Assembly: GCA_034675505.1 (NCBI GenBank)
Contig: JAUCDD010000010.1
Coordinates: 146,866-210,865 of the forward strand
Length of the DNA stretch: 64,000 nt
Direction of reading: 5' to 3'
Source: Melaminivora sp034675505
GTDB taxonomy: Bacteria > Pseudomonadota > Gammaproteobacteria > Burkholderiales > Burkholderiaceae_C
The notes under the pieces are model-generated. The model was not told the origin of the DNA. It searched no databases and saw only the letters and a program-made list of their open reading frames with translations. The translations under genes were made by a program, and so were the position numbers. Below are positions 51,393 through 61,532 of this stretch, piece by piece; within the stretch, counting starts at the first letter, position 1; every line of letters begins with the position of its first letter.

Positions 51393-53036
51393 TTATTTAT
51401 CGTTATTCCGCATGAATTCGATTACATTTTTCGCCTCATCATAATCAAGATTTCTTCGAGGGACTTGTACCAAAGCACATCCGTTTTCACATCCTCTGCA
51501 CTTATCCGACTGATATCTTTTGGTGTGGTCATATAATGCAATAACCATGATTCTGATCTTTTTTTAGTAAGGCCAACCCAGCCCGGAGCACGGTTGTACG
51601 AAGAACTTAAAATATTATGACAGGCAGTACATCTTTGCTGTGCCAAATCCGCCCTCCACTAATAACCATCTGCTGATCTATGGGTCTTGAAACCGTTTTT
51701 GGTGTTTCTTTCTTCACTTCTTTTTTCTCTTCTTTTACATCTTCTTTCATCGACTACCGGCTTGGGTACTTCTTTTTTTACCGTACTGATTGTATCTTTT
51801 TTCTTTCTCTTTTGGTAGAATCGATAATTGGTAAAATATGCTTATTTGAATCAGGCGGATTTTGAATTTTGTTCGAATCATTTTTGAGCGAATCGTTAGT
51901 AGCAACAATCGTTTTAGAAGGTTTATTATCTCGCAAAACAAAGAACCATCCTGCAAATCCGGCTGCTGCCAATAATAAAAATGCGATGATTAAAACCGGA
52001 GCTTTGGATTTTTATTGTTTTTTCAGGCTGAATGTTTAATTTTTCCGGCTTCGGAGAATCCGGTTTTGGTTTGATTGATTCCGGAGTGATGCCGGCTCAA
52101 AGGTTGTCGCTGCATCCAATGTTAGGACTTGGATCAAAAATGGTGGGTGAATCCAAGGGAGGCAAAGGAGCCGGTTCGGGCACTTTGGGCTCCACATCCG
52201 GCGCAAAAAGTGCTTCAATAAATTCATTACAATTTTGAAATCTGTTTTCCTTTCTTTTTTCGGTCGCTTTATCGATAATTCTTTGCGCCTTATCCGACAC
52301 TCCGGGGTAAATATCTTTTGCTCGTGGCAAAGGATTGTTTACAATTAAATTTTGAATTTCAAAATCAGAATTGGTATTTCCAAAAGGAGAGCGCCCCGTG
52401 AGCATCACAAATAAGGTAATACCCAATGAAAAAATATCGCTTCGAGCGTCCACTTCTTTAGCCAATATCTGCGCCGGGCTCATGTATAATGTAGTTCCTA
52501 TTTTGGTTCCGGCAACCGTTTAACCGCTCACTCCAGCTCCACTTTCATCCACAATTTTTACGATTCCAAAATCAATTATTTTTGGTTGATTTTCATCATC
52601 GATAATAATATTACTTGGCTTTATATCTCGGTGAATGATAGCCGGCTTACGAGTATGCGCATATTGAAAACCTTCAAGAATCTTTTGAAAAATCTTGAAT
52701 GCCTTTTCTTCAGGGATGGGGCCTGTTTTAGTTCTTATCAATTCATCAAGAGATATTCCATCCACATATTCCATAATAATGTAAAGCCCATTTTCATCTT
52801 CATGAAAATCCAAAACGCGTACAATATTCGGATGATTCAAACCGGATAAAATAGAAGCTTCGGTTAAGAATCTTCCCCCTCAAATTGGAATTGGCTCCCA
52901 AAGATGGATGGAGCACCTTAATAGCCGCACGGGTATGTAAAAATTCGTGTGTAGCAAGGTACACGCTTCCCATCCCACCTTCACCGATTTTAGAATCAAT
53001 GCGGTAATTCATTATTTTCTGTCCGATAAGGCTCAT
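51393..53036 (-). CDS. Transmembrane Ser/Thr protein kinase with C-terminal cytochrome c-like domain, frameshifted
   Basis: About 545 residues. The cytoplasmic PknB-like kinase (about 10-275) has KIGEGGMGSVYLATH (P-loop), AAIKVLHP (Lys), IIHRDIKPSNIII (catalytic HRD), KIIDFGIVK (DFG) and TLYMSPAQ in the P+1 loop region. A Pro-rich linker leads to one membrane helix (APVLIIAFLLLAAAGFAGWF, about 345-365). The periplasmic part is a Lys/Glu-rich spacer followed by AQQRCTACHNILSSSYNRAP (CxxCH), LLHYMTTPKDIS with a possible distal Met, and LDYDEAKNVIEFMRNNDK at the end. Defects: frameshift near 52872; in-frame TAA at 52520-52522; in-frame TGA at 52097-52099; several indels between 51400 and 52020. 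The joins are inferred, so the kinase-cytochrome fusion needs checking. Confidence 0.8.
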
Positions 53037-53100
53037 AGCAATTTATTTTCTCTTTTATACAGTTGATTTTTCTATGTCGAATTTTCTAAAATAAATAAAA

Positions 53101-54596
53101 TTAATCAGGTATCAAAACAACATTGCGGTCGTTTAAAAAAATCAAATCACCCTCTGAAATTTTATATTTTGAAAGGATTTCATTGATTTTCTCTTTTTTT
53201 TCTGTGCTGTTCTTGAAATAAAAATAATCTTTTGTCTTAATTTTTATGGTAGTTCCCGGCTCGGGTTTATCCGAACCATAACTGCCATCTTCTGACTTTA
53301 TTTTTGACCAACTCTTCCTGAATAATTTTTCTAGATGCACAATGCTGTCTGTCTTTTTTATTTCATATTCGAAATATTCTTTTTTTGCTCCGGTGATGGA
53401 ACCGCCGGGCTTCATCGTTGCACCGGGACTTGGCAACGGAATATCTTCAATGCTCAGTTTATTATTCGCAGCCTTTGGAGCTTCTCGGACCAATCCGTAA
53501 TCTTCTTTTTTTCTTTAATGGAATTAATATTTTCCTGCTTCACCATTTCCTCTTTCGGTGGTTTGGAGGATGTTGTATCTATATTTGTTTGCGTTTCGGG
53601 AGCAGGAGTCGTTTCTTCCATCGCAGTTTTGCTATCAGACATGGCCATTTCATTTGTATGCTGCCCCGATGAAGGATTAAAGACGAAATAGGCTCCCAGA
53701 CCTAATCCTACTAATAATAACAAAGAAAGCAGTGGCCACACTTTTCGTTTATTCGTTGCTGTTATGTTTTCATTTCGTTGTGAAAAATCCGTAGTAGTGC
53801 CATCTAAGTTTGCAGCCGCAGCAGCAGATTCTCTTTTAGGAATATCTACCGGTGTATCTACAAATTGAACTAATTGAGCGGTAATATTATCCTTGCCGCC
53901 TCCTTCTTTTGCGAGTTCAATCAGTTGGCTTACTTTTTCTTGAAGATTTTTTTCAGGATTGATAATGGTTTCTCTAATCGCTTTTTCATTCGTCATACCG
54001 TCGGGCCAATCTCAGCACAGTAAAAAATAATCTCCCGGCACCGGTACAATCGGTTCGTTGCAAATCGTTGGCTCGATAGATCGATAAATCCCCAATGCCT
54101 TCGTAATTTGATTTTTTTTCGGATGTTTTTCAGCTTCTTCTTCTGTGATGTGTCCCTCATCCACCAAGGAGTGCGCAAAAGAATGATCTTTCGTGATGGG
54201 CTTCATTTCATCCCGATGGATGTAATAAATGCGGCTGTCGCCAATGTGTGCATAATAAACTTTTCCATCTTTGATGATGAGTAAAACGCAGGTAGTTCCC
54301 ATGCCATCTAATTCGGGTGCCTCTTTTATTTTTTGAATGATGGCATCATTTGCTTGTTCTAAAGAGGCTTGCATTGCGACAAATAAATTCGCATGGTTGC
54401 TTTCAAAATATTGCTTGATCGCTGCCACGGCGGTTTGGGAAGCCACTGCACCTCCCACATGGCCTCCCATGCCATCGCATATTACAAACACATACCCATT
54501 AGGCGTATCAAAACAACCATAATAATCTTCGTTGGCTTTTCTTACCAAACCGACATCAGTTAGATTTCCAAATTTGAAATTCTGCGTCATTCTCAT
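53101..54596 (-). CDS. PP2C-family Ser/Thr phosphatase with membrane helix and periplasmic tail, frameshifted
   Basis: About 498 residues. The cytoplasmic PPM/PP2C domain (about 8-245) has VRKANEDYYGCFD, VFVICDGMGGHVGG (metal Asp), MGTTCVLLIIKDGKVYYAHI, GDSRIYYIH and GGGKDNIT. A membrane helix WPLLSLLLLVGLGLGAYFVF (about 287-306) follows a Gln/Asn/Thr linker. The outer part is Thr/Pro/Glu-rich and ends in a LysM-like stretch (LSKYKISEGDLIFLNDRNVV). Frame changes lie near 54000 (at the expected CSDG motif) and near 53480. It mirrors the kinase topology and very likely reverses its phosphorylation. Confidence 0.88.
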
Positions 54597-54614
54597 TTTA
54601 GCTTTTGGTAATTA

Positions 54615-55188
54615 TTAGGGATAATATTTTTTCTTCTTTTTCAAAATGCTTTTCGAAAAAGAAAACTTGTTTCTGCAAATTTCCAGACACTCGCCGTCAT
54701 GAAGACTACCGCTATTTTTTAGTTCGCCATTCAAAAAAGTGCCATTGGTCGATAGCCTCATCCTGAAATAAAAATTCATTAGCACGAAATAAAATAGTGG
54801 CATGGCGAGAAGAAACAGCGTTATCAAAATCCAGAATGATATCGCATGAAGATTGTGTCCCCACAGTATTTCGACCTTCATACAATTTGAAATCTTTTCC
54901 GGATGGATGGTGATCAAACGTGACCAACCAGCCTACCAATTTTCTTGAACTCACACTTGCTGCTTGCTCCGGTTGATTGAAAACAATTTGCGTTTTTTCG
55001 GAAGAAACTAACTCCGGTTTTACGGCCGGTGCATCATCCATCGGAGCAAAAAGTTGCGTCTTCTCTTCATTCGGTTCAATATCGAAAGTTGTATTTTCAT
55101 TTTTTCGATAAGGTGAAGGGCAATAAGGGCACTCACCTAAATTACTTTGATAATAATGCCCCATGTTACAAATTTTCAAATCACTCAT
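54615..55188 (-). CDS. Zinc-ribbon FHA-domain protein, frameshifted
   Basis: About 191 residues. N-terminal CNMGHYYQSNLGECPYCPS is a likely zinc ribbon (CxxGHxY...CPYC). A Thr-rich middle contains two EKTQ repeats (EEKTQLFAPM, SEKTQIVFN), plausible kinase target sites. The C-terminal FHA domain has LYEGRNTVGTQSSCDIIL, AVSSRHATILF and LSTNGTFLNGELKNSGSL. The frame changes near 54765. The combination of FHA domain and Thr motifs is like phospho-switch proteins (GarA/FhaA class) of other phyla, but that parallel is inference. 6 bp after the LEA-like gene. Confidence 0.86.
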
Positions 55189-55194
55189 AATAAA

Positions 55195-56079
55195 TCAAAG
55201 ATTAAATGGATTGACTAAAAAACCGGTAGTGAACTTCGATTCATACGAACCGATACCCACATTTCCACCGAGTAATACATAATAACTCAGATTGCCCTGC
55301 AACATTCTCAAAGCGGCATCCATAGCTGATTGCATCGGCTTTACAAAAATTTTATTTGAAAATATTTTCGACGAATGAGATGGAATCGTGAAAGAAGAAT
55401 CGTTGGACAGTTGACCTAAAAGAGCTGTCTGCGCACTATCATCAAAAACTTTTACTTCATAATGATTCATCTGCAATTGAATATCGTATGGATTATTCAA
55501 TTCCACATCAATGGTGACTTCTGCTCTTTCTGTATTGATTTCTTTTGGCCAATGAATTTTTTTGATAATGATGTTTTTCTTGACAACGGCCGCCATCAAC
55601 TCCGGAATAAAATTGCCTTGATTATTATTTGATACTTCTTCCGTAAAATCAAGATACGAAAACCAAAAAGCCGGTTTGGCTTGTAAATGAACGGTCGCTG
55701 TACTCGGTTTCGTGGAATCGGCTAACTTAAATAAGTTTTCAATTTTTCCATAACGAATTGTAATAGGCACTTGATATATTTCTTCACTTTTGGCAGGCAA
55801 CCTAATCGGCGACTCAGCAATAGAGCCATTTACAAATTCATTCAACTCAATTTTCAAATCTTTTATCTTGATGGAAAAAGAATTTGGGTTCTTGATTTTT
55901 AAAGTCAGAATGAGAACACTGCCGGAATCTGACAGGGAATTTAATTGAACATCTTCAATCGCGCTCACAGTCGGTTGTTCAAAAGAAATTTTGAGATAGA
56001 CCAATCCTATAATCAGCAAGCCAATTATAAAAATGAAAAAATATTTTACAAATGCCTTCGCTGTCATCGCTACCTGCAA
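55195..56079 (-). CDS. LEA14-like (WHy domain) membrane-anchored protein
   Basis: 294 residues, intact. One N-terminal helix (VKYFFIFIIGLLIIGLVYL) anchors it; the rest is extracytoplasmic and beta-rich. Two WHy/LEA14-type repeats are visible: VLILTLKIKNPNSFSIKIKD and AEVTIDVELNNPYDIQLQMN, each with the LxxxNPN/NPY pattern. Function in bacteria is poorly known. It overlaps the upstream M48 gene by 10 bp and sits 6 bp from the FHA gene, so it belongs to the same transcript. Confidence 0.8.
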   Translation of the reverse strand: MQVAMTAKAFVKYFFIFIIGLLIIGLVYLKISFEQPTVSAIEDVQLNSLSDSGSVLILTLKIKNPNSFSIKIKDLKIELNEFVNGSIAESPIRLPAKSEEIYQVPITIRYGKIENLFKLADSTKPSTATVHLQAKPAFWFSYLDFTEEVSNNNQGNFIPELMAAVVKKNIIIKKIHWPKEINTERAEVTIDVELNNPYDIQLQMNHYEVKVFDDSAQTALLGQLSNDSSFTIPSHSSKIFSNKIFVKPMQSAMDAALRMLQGNLSYYVLLGGNVGIGSYESKFTTGFLVNPFNL

Positions 56080-56905
56080 TTTTGTTTGAAATTATTTTTG
56101 ATATGACCGGAAAGACAATTACTTCTCAAATCAGAATACGGGTGAGTACGGAAAAAATCTTCGTAAGTAGAATGACTTTCATCTTTCGACATATCATCCC
56201 AGAAAGCCTTGATAGCACAAGGATCGTAGCCCAATTGATACACTAAATCTAATCCTAATAATCTGCTTCTAATTCTTTTTTCTGATTAAAAGCGCCGGTA
56301 AGCGATTTGCGAATATTGAAAAATGAATTCGCATAATCACCTAAATATTTTTGACTGGCTTTCAATTCCTGAATGGTGGATTTGATGTGCCCTTTTTCAT
56401 TATGCCCAATTTCATGCCCCACGATGGCATACAATTGATCGTCGCTGGTACATTTGTTAATGATACCTGTGGTCACAAATATTTTTCCGCCAACGGTATA
56501 TGCATTGATGGTATTATCATCCTTTAATAAATAGATGGAATATTTAAGTCCGGAGCCTTCCCTTCCGCGTACACTCAATAATTTGCTCAATACCGTTTTT
56601 AATTTTGCGTTCATAGGCGACCGATCGTCGATGACAAAACTGCGATCTTCCTTAGCGGAGTTGTAAAATTGTTCTCCAAAATCAAATTGTTCTTGATCGG
56701 TTACCTCAATGCTCGAAGTGATGGTTCCGGTTAGATATTCATCCGCCTGACTTAATATATCGGTGATTTGTCCGCTTCTCGAATTTTCAGTAATACACGC
56801 AAAAGAATACTGCATATTGGAGGGCAGTTTTCTCTTTTGCGCATTACTTGTAAGTGCGCACAAAAGGAACAATGCAAAAATTGGTGTAAGAATTTTTGTC
56901 TTCAT
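56070..56905 (-). CDS. Secreted M48-family metallopeptidase, frameshifted
   Basis: About 278 residues. The signal peptide MKTKILTPIFALFLLCALTS directs export. The zinc site is VGHEIGHNEKGH (HExxH), with the third ligand in KKELEADLLGLDLVYQLGYD, which is read across a frameshift at about 56264 (one T missing). The corrected C-terminus reads HPYSDLRSNCLSGHIKNN, ending at 56070. It has the size of BepA-like or Oma1-like minimal peptidases without TPR repeats. First gene of the kinase-phosphatase-FHA operon, so an envelope quality-control link is possible. Confidence 0.86.
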
Positions 56906-57070
56906 ATTTGTTTTTTAAATGTAAAAAAGTTGACAGTGAAGTTAGCAGTAAGTGGTTGTTTATCGAATACTTAGGAATGTGAAAAAAGTAGTAACCGTTA
57001 GTTTAACACTCGAAATTTAAACAAGAATCTCCAAAATATAAAATTCAAAAACTTCATTTTTGAATCGAAT

Positions 57071-57992
57071 CTACAAATCCAATTCTTTCGCTTTATTCAG
57101 AATATTCTTTTCTTCCGATGTGAGGCTCGCAAAACCCAATTGATTTATTTTATCCAAAATTTGATCGATGCGCTCTTGTGTTACCGCGCCTGATTTAGTG
57201 AAAGGGTTTCGGTTTCCGGTTTGGTAAAAATGTTTTTTAGAAAATTTTTTGGTTTTTTTTTCAGGATTGCACAAATCATTGAAACGATTGTATAACTGAA
57301 CCATCCAAACGCTCAAATCACGACCTTTTTCTAAACTTATTGCAAATAAAATTCCCATTAAACCGCCGCCCAAATGGGCTGCTTGTACGGCCCAATTGCG
57401 TGTGCCTGATAAATCAATGATGACAAAAATTATCGTCAAAATCCATAAAGGAATACCACCATTCAACATGCGGAAAAGACGATAATTTGGAGCTAAAAAA
57501 GTAACTCCGGTAGCGATTGCCATAATGCCCGCTCCTCCTCCTAACAGTGATGCATACTCGATATTGCCTCTTAATTGCGGAAAGGCATAATTAGCCCCTA
57601 CAAAAAACAAAGCACCCACGAAACCACCATATAAATAAAGCGGAATAATTTTTTGATTACCTGTAAGTTGCTGAAAAAATAGAGCCGAATGCCCAAAGCC
57701 ACAAAAGATTTATGAGCGTAAATAAGAACCCTGAAAACACAAATATATGAGACAATAATGTCCAAGGTTTTGTAATAAAATCACTCAATTTCGCCGGCAA
57801 AGCCACCCAACGCAAAATTTGATATTCAAAAGCAGAGGATGTAGAACCAATCAAATAATAAATCACTTGAATCAATCCAAACGAAACGAAAAGAATGGCA
57901 TTAAAAGCAATAAGTGCCGTCAGTGCATTATTATCATCACCAATAGACCATTTCTTCACTTTAAATTCCATGTATCTGTCTGATTCACTCAT
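57071..57992 (-). CDS. Rhomboid-family membrane protein lacking the catalytic serine, frameshifted
   Basis: About 306 residues with six predicted helices. The WR-like loop is before LSHIFVFSGFLFTLINLLWL and the conserved His in QAAHLGGGLMGIL is kept. Where active rhomboids have GASA/GxSG, this one reads SLLGGGAGIMAIATG, with Gly/Ala and no Ser, so it should be proteolytically inactive. The C-terminal cytoplasmic tail ends with a helix-rich segment (ERIDQILDKINQLGFASLTS). The frame changes near 57660 (AFGSIF to QQLTGNQKIIPLYLYGGF). 45 bp downstream of an apparently active paralogue. Confidence 0.85.
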
Positions 57993-58037
57993 TTCATTTG
58001 GTTTGGTACAAATTTACCTTTTTTAATAAATCCTTTC

Positions 58038-58658
58038 CTAACGATAACGGGTATTTCTTTCTTGTTGTTTCCACACAAGAGCCAGAATCAAACCCATAAC
58101 CAGGCCACCCAAATGAGCCAAATGAGCAACATTATCATTCGAAGAAATGCCTCCGAAAATATCAATCGCTGCATAAATCACCGCAAGCCATTTTGCTTTG
58201 ATGGGAAAAGGAAGGGGTAAAATGTAAAATTGGACATTAGGAAAAGTAACCGCAAATGCTGCCAATAATCCCATCACTGCGCCTGAAGCACCTATCGCTG
58301 CATCATTCGTTAAAAAGGCTTGAGAAAAAGCAGCAGCTAAACCACATACAAAGTAGAAAATCAAAAACTTTTTGGTGCCCCATTTTCTCTCTAACACACT
58401 ACCAAACAGCCACAGCGCATACATATTAAATAAAATGTGTAAAAATCCACCATGCGCAAACATGTGGGTAATTAATTGATAATACGAAAAATAAGAAGAC
58501 ATGTAGGGCTTCAATGCCAAAAAATTCGTAAACCATCCGGGATCGGTGGGGGAATTATCTAATACAATTTGTGCAACAAAAACAACCGCATTGATGAGAA
58601 TTAAATTAATAACTGCGGGGGTAGCAGATTGTGAAGATCGAAAACTATTCAGGGACAT
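58038..58658 (-). CDS. Rhomboid-family intramembrane serine protease
   Basis: 206 residues, intact, six helices. Catalytic residues are present: GASGAVMGLLAAF (Ser) and VAHLAHLGGLVMGL (His), with the HMFAHGGFLHILFNMYALW loop typical of the family. Starts MSLNSFRSSQSATPAVINLI. Substrates unknown. It probably shares a transcript with the downstream serine-less paralogue. Confidence 0.92.
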   Translation of the reverse strand: MSLNSFRSSQSATPAVINLILINAVVFVAQIVLDNSPTDPGWFTNFLALKPYMSSYFSYYQLITHMFAHGGFLHILFNMYALWLFGSVLERKWGTKKFLIFYFVCGLAAAFSQAFLTNDAAIGASGAVMGLLAAFAVTFPNVQFYILPLPFPIKAKWLAVIYAAIDIFGGISSNDNVAHLAHLGGLVMGLILALVWKQQERNTRYR

Positions 58659-58815
58659 TCATTCAAAATTTAGTGCGCAATTTCGGAATTGTTTTGTTAA
58701 CGTGCGAAGTTTAGGTATTCAAATGCTTTTTAAGAAAGATGATAATAATTTGATACAATCAATCGAATATCATCCCAAACTGTATATATTTTTTGCATAA
58801 GCCTGATTAACTCTA

Positions 58816-60668
58816 TCAGTTGGTGGGAAAATATGATTGTGATTGGGACAAATTTTTTCCCAAAGTATTAATCACGCCGGGTTTCAAAGGCGGAAGTTGT
58901 CCCGCTTCTCCGGCATAGCCTACCCAAGTTTTTTTTAGCAATCAAAACCGAAAAACAATTTTTAAAAAAACGAAATGAATTTTTTTTCAACAAAAAATGA
59001 AATGGAAAACTCAAAATAAAAATCAATGAAGCAGCAAAATCAACAAAGCGCTTATTTCTCTTTGCCACACCAAGCGCCAGACGATAATCGCCTTTTAAAT
59101 CAATGATATTTCCCGATAAATTTGGATTTTTACTTCCCACCAGAGCACTACTTCCATTCATGAAAAATTGAATGTCCACCTGTTTTGGAACCAAGGGCAA
59201 AAGAGATAAAATTTTTTGAATCGATAAAATCCCTTCGCAAAAAATAATTTCATTTTCTAAGTAGGCAGGCATTTGATTTGTAAAATCTTTGAAGGTTTCT
59301 TGTTCCGAATTTTCAGTCAATTTATTTGCTTCCCAATGCGACAATAAATGATTTTTTTCTTTTCTTTAAAATATCAGCAACCTTTTGAAATTCTTCTTCA
59401 TTGCCGATGATGTACGAAAATATTTCAGAAGCATTTTTATCGGCAGCTTTTACCAATCCCCATTTGATAAAAACAATTCTTAAAAGACTCATCCATAAAA
59501 ATGCAAGCAATGTACCGAGCAACATCACCACACGAGAATATCGGTAAGATTCCGGCAATAAAGCGTAAAAAGATAAAATCACCAAAATGGCTGTGAGCGT
59601 GGATTTGTTCAATTGCGATTGCTTGAAACCATTATCATACAATCCGGAAAAATAAGAGGATGCCAAAAATAAAAACGTGAAAATCGGAAAGGCAACGACA
59701 ATCAAATTTGTTGAATAATTCATTTCATATTCCAGATGTGCTTCCCACAAATTTTTGGCGAGAGAAAAACTCAACAAAATAATAATCGCATCGACAGCCG
59801 GCACACCAATCCATTTTATAAAGCGAAATAATGCCGACACTCCTGCACGCATCAAAATCGCCAACTGAATAAAAAAATGAAGTACGCCTGCCCGCGTATT
59901 TCCATAATGCTTTCGAGAAAAAATGCTCATAGCAGCATAAAACATTCGGACATAATTGAGGCTGCCTTTTTTTGTACTCTCTCCTTTAAAATGAAGAATA
60001 GTGCTTTCACTAAAATAATAATTTTTAAAGCCTGCTTTTTGAATCCGGAAACTCAAATCCACATCTTCGCCGTACATAAAATAATCTTCATCAAAACCCT
60101 TTACCTCTTCTAAAATATTTCGTGGCAACATCAAAAATGCACCGGCCAAAACATCCACTTCGTGATTTTTATTTTTATCCAAATGCCCGAGATGATAACG
60201 AGAAAAAATCTTCGAATGCGGAAACAACCTCGCGAGTCCAATTAGTTTAAATAAGGCCGTAATCGGGTCAGGAAATGCGCGTTTACTTTCTCTTAAAAAA
60301 TTACCCGACCCATCAATCATTTTGATACCGAGGGCGCATTGGTTATTTTTTGTTTTGATGAATTCAATACAATGCTGGAGCGAATCTTCGGGGATGATTG
60401 TATCCGGATTTAAAATGAGCAAATACGCACCCCTACTCATTTTGATGGCTTCGTTATTGGCGCGCGCAAAGCCAACATTTTCATTTTTCCAAATAAATTG
60501 TACTTCCGGAAATCGACCTGCAAAAAAATCTTTACTGCCATCGGATGAATGATTATCCACCACAATAATTTCGCATTCAATATTTTTTGTGGCTTTTAAA
60601 ACACTCAGCAGGCACTGCTCCAAAAAAAATTTGACGTTATAATTGACAATAACAACGGATAGCAGCAT
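58816..60668 (-). CDS. Glycosyltransferase family 2 with membrane C-terminus, frameshifted
   Basis: About 617 residues. The N-terminal GT-A domain starts MLLSVVIVNYNVKFFLEQCL, with VVDNHSSDGS, LLILNPDT and GFDEDYFMYGEDVDLSFRI, as in rhamnosyl-type GT2 enzymes. From about 255 it has several membrane helices (IIILLSFSLAKNLW and four more). The frame changes near 59348 (KKRKK to SHWEANKLTENSEQET) and near 58935 (A/T7 run), after which KKTWVGYAGEAGQLPPLKPG leads to a stop at 58816. The tail resembles the end of the polyprenyl sugar-transferase group, which suggests cell-surface polysaccharide work. Confidence 0.88.
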
Positions 60669-60730
60669 CAGTTAGGATCTATTGGATAAATTAGATTGCA
60701 ACTTAAAAAATTATATCCAATCTTTGCGCT

Positions 60731-61529
60731 ATGCTGAAAGATACATTACTACAATGCAACGCAAGCCGGTGCTGAACAACTAAAAAAATATTTCAACGGA
60801 ACCTTTACCATCAGCCATAAAGAAGGAATAAATAATCTAGTAACGCAGGCTGATTTTGCTTCTGATAAAGCGATAAGAGAAGTGATAAAAAGTGCATTTC
60901 CTGAGCATGGTTTGGTGAGTGAAGAAGATAAAGAAATCGTTTCTGAAAGTCGATACAAATGGATCGTGGATCCGATTGATGGCACGGTGAATTTCGCCAA
61001 TGGTATTCCAATTTGTTGTGTGAGTATTGGTTTAGAATTTGACGGAGAAATATTGATGGGAGCCGTTTACAATCCATTGATGAATGAATTTTTTTTTGCA
61101 GAAAAAGGAAAAGGAGCCATTTTGAATGACCAACAAATACATGTGAGTAAAAAAACGAAAGTGCTTGAAAGCTGCATGGTTACGGGATTTCCTTATACCT
61201 ATCTCGATAATGAAAAATGGGCCGTTGCAAGTTTTTTCACGATTGGTGAAACAAGGAATTCCCGTGCGAAGATTGGGCAGTGCGGCCATCGATTTGTGTT
61301 GGGTCGCTGCCGGACGATTTGATGGATTTTACGAACATCATTTACATCCTTGGGATAGTGCTGCCGGATATTTGATTGTGGAAGAAGCCGGAGGAAAAGT
61401 TACCAATTTAGCCGGAGAAAAATATTCACCGTACCAATTTGGAATCGTTGCCACAAAAATGGTTTGATACACGAAATAGAATTGCTCGAATGGATCAAAT
61501 TCTGCAGGAGAAAAACAATAATCAATTAA
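60731..61529 (+). CDS. Inositol monophosphatase-family protein, three frameshifts
   Basis: Mg-dependent phosphatase fold, about 265 residues. Motifs: WIVDPIDGTVNFANG (DPIDGT, metal site 1/2) and LHPWDSAAGYLIVEEAGGK (WDxAAG). The upstream GLVSEED carries the Glu ligand. Frame changes lie near 60755 (ATQAGAEQLKKYFNGT follows), near 61250 (to RRLGSAAIDLCWVAAGRFDG) and near 61458; the last one restores ATKNGLIHEIELLEWIKF and moves the stop to 61527-61529. It could act on myo-inositol phosphate, PAP or a sugar phosphate. thiL starts 3 bp later. Confidence 0.9.
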
Positions 61530-61532
61530 AAA

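Noticed and set aside
52097..52099. Selenocysteine at the in-frame TGA of the kinase linker
   Set aside because: The TGA is in a low-complexity Pro-rich linker with indels on both sides, and no selenocysteine-type redox motif or SECIS-like hairpin is evident.
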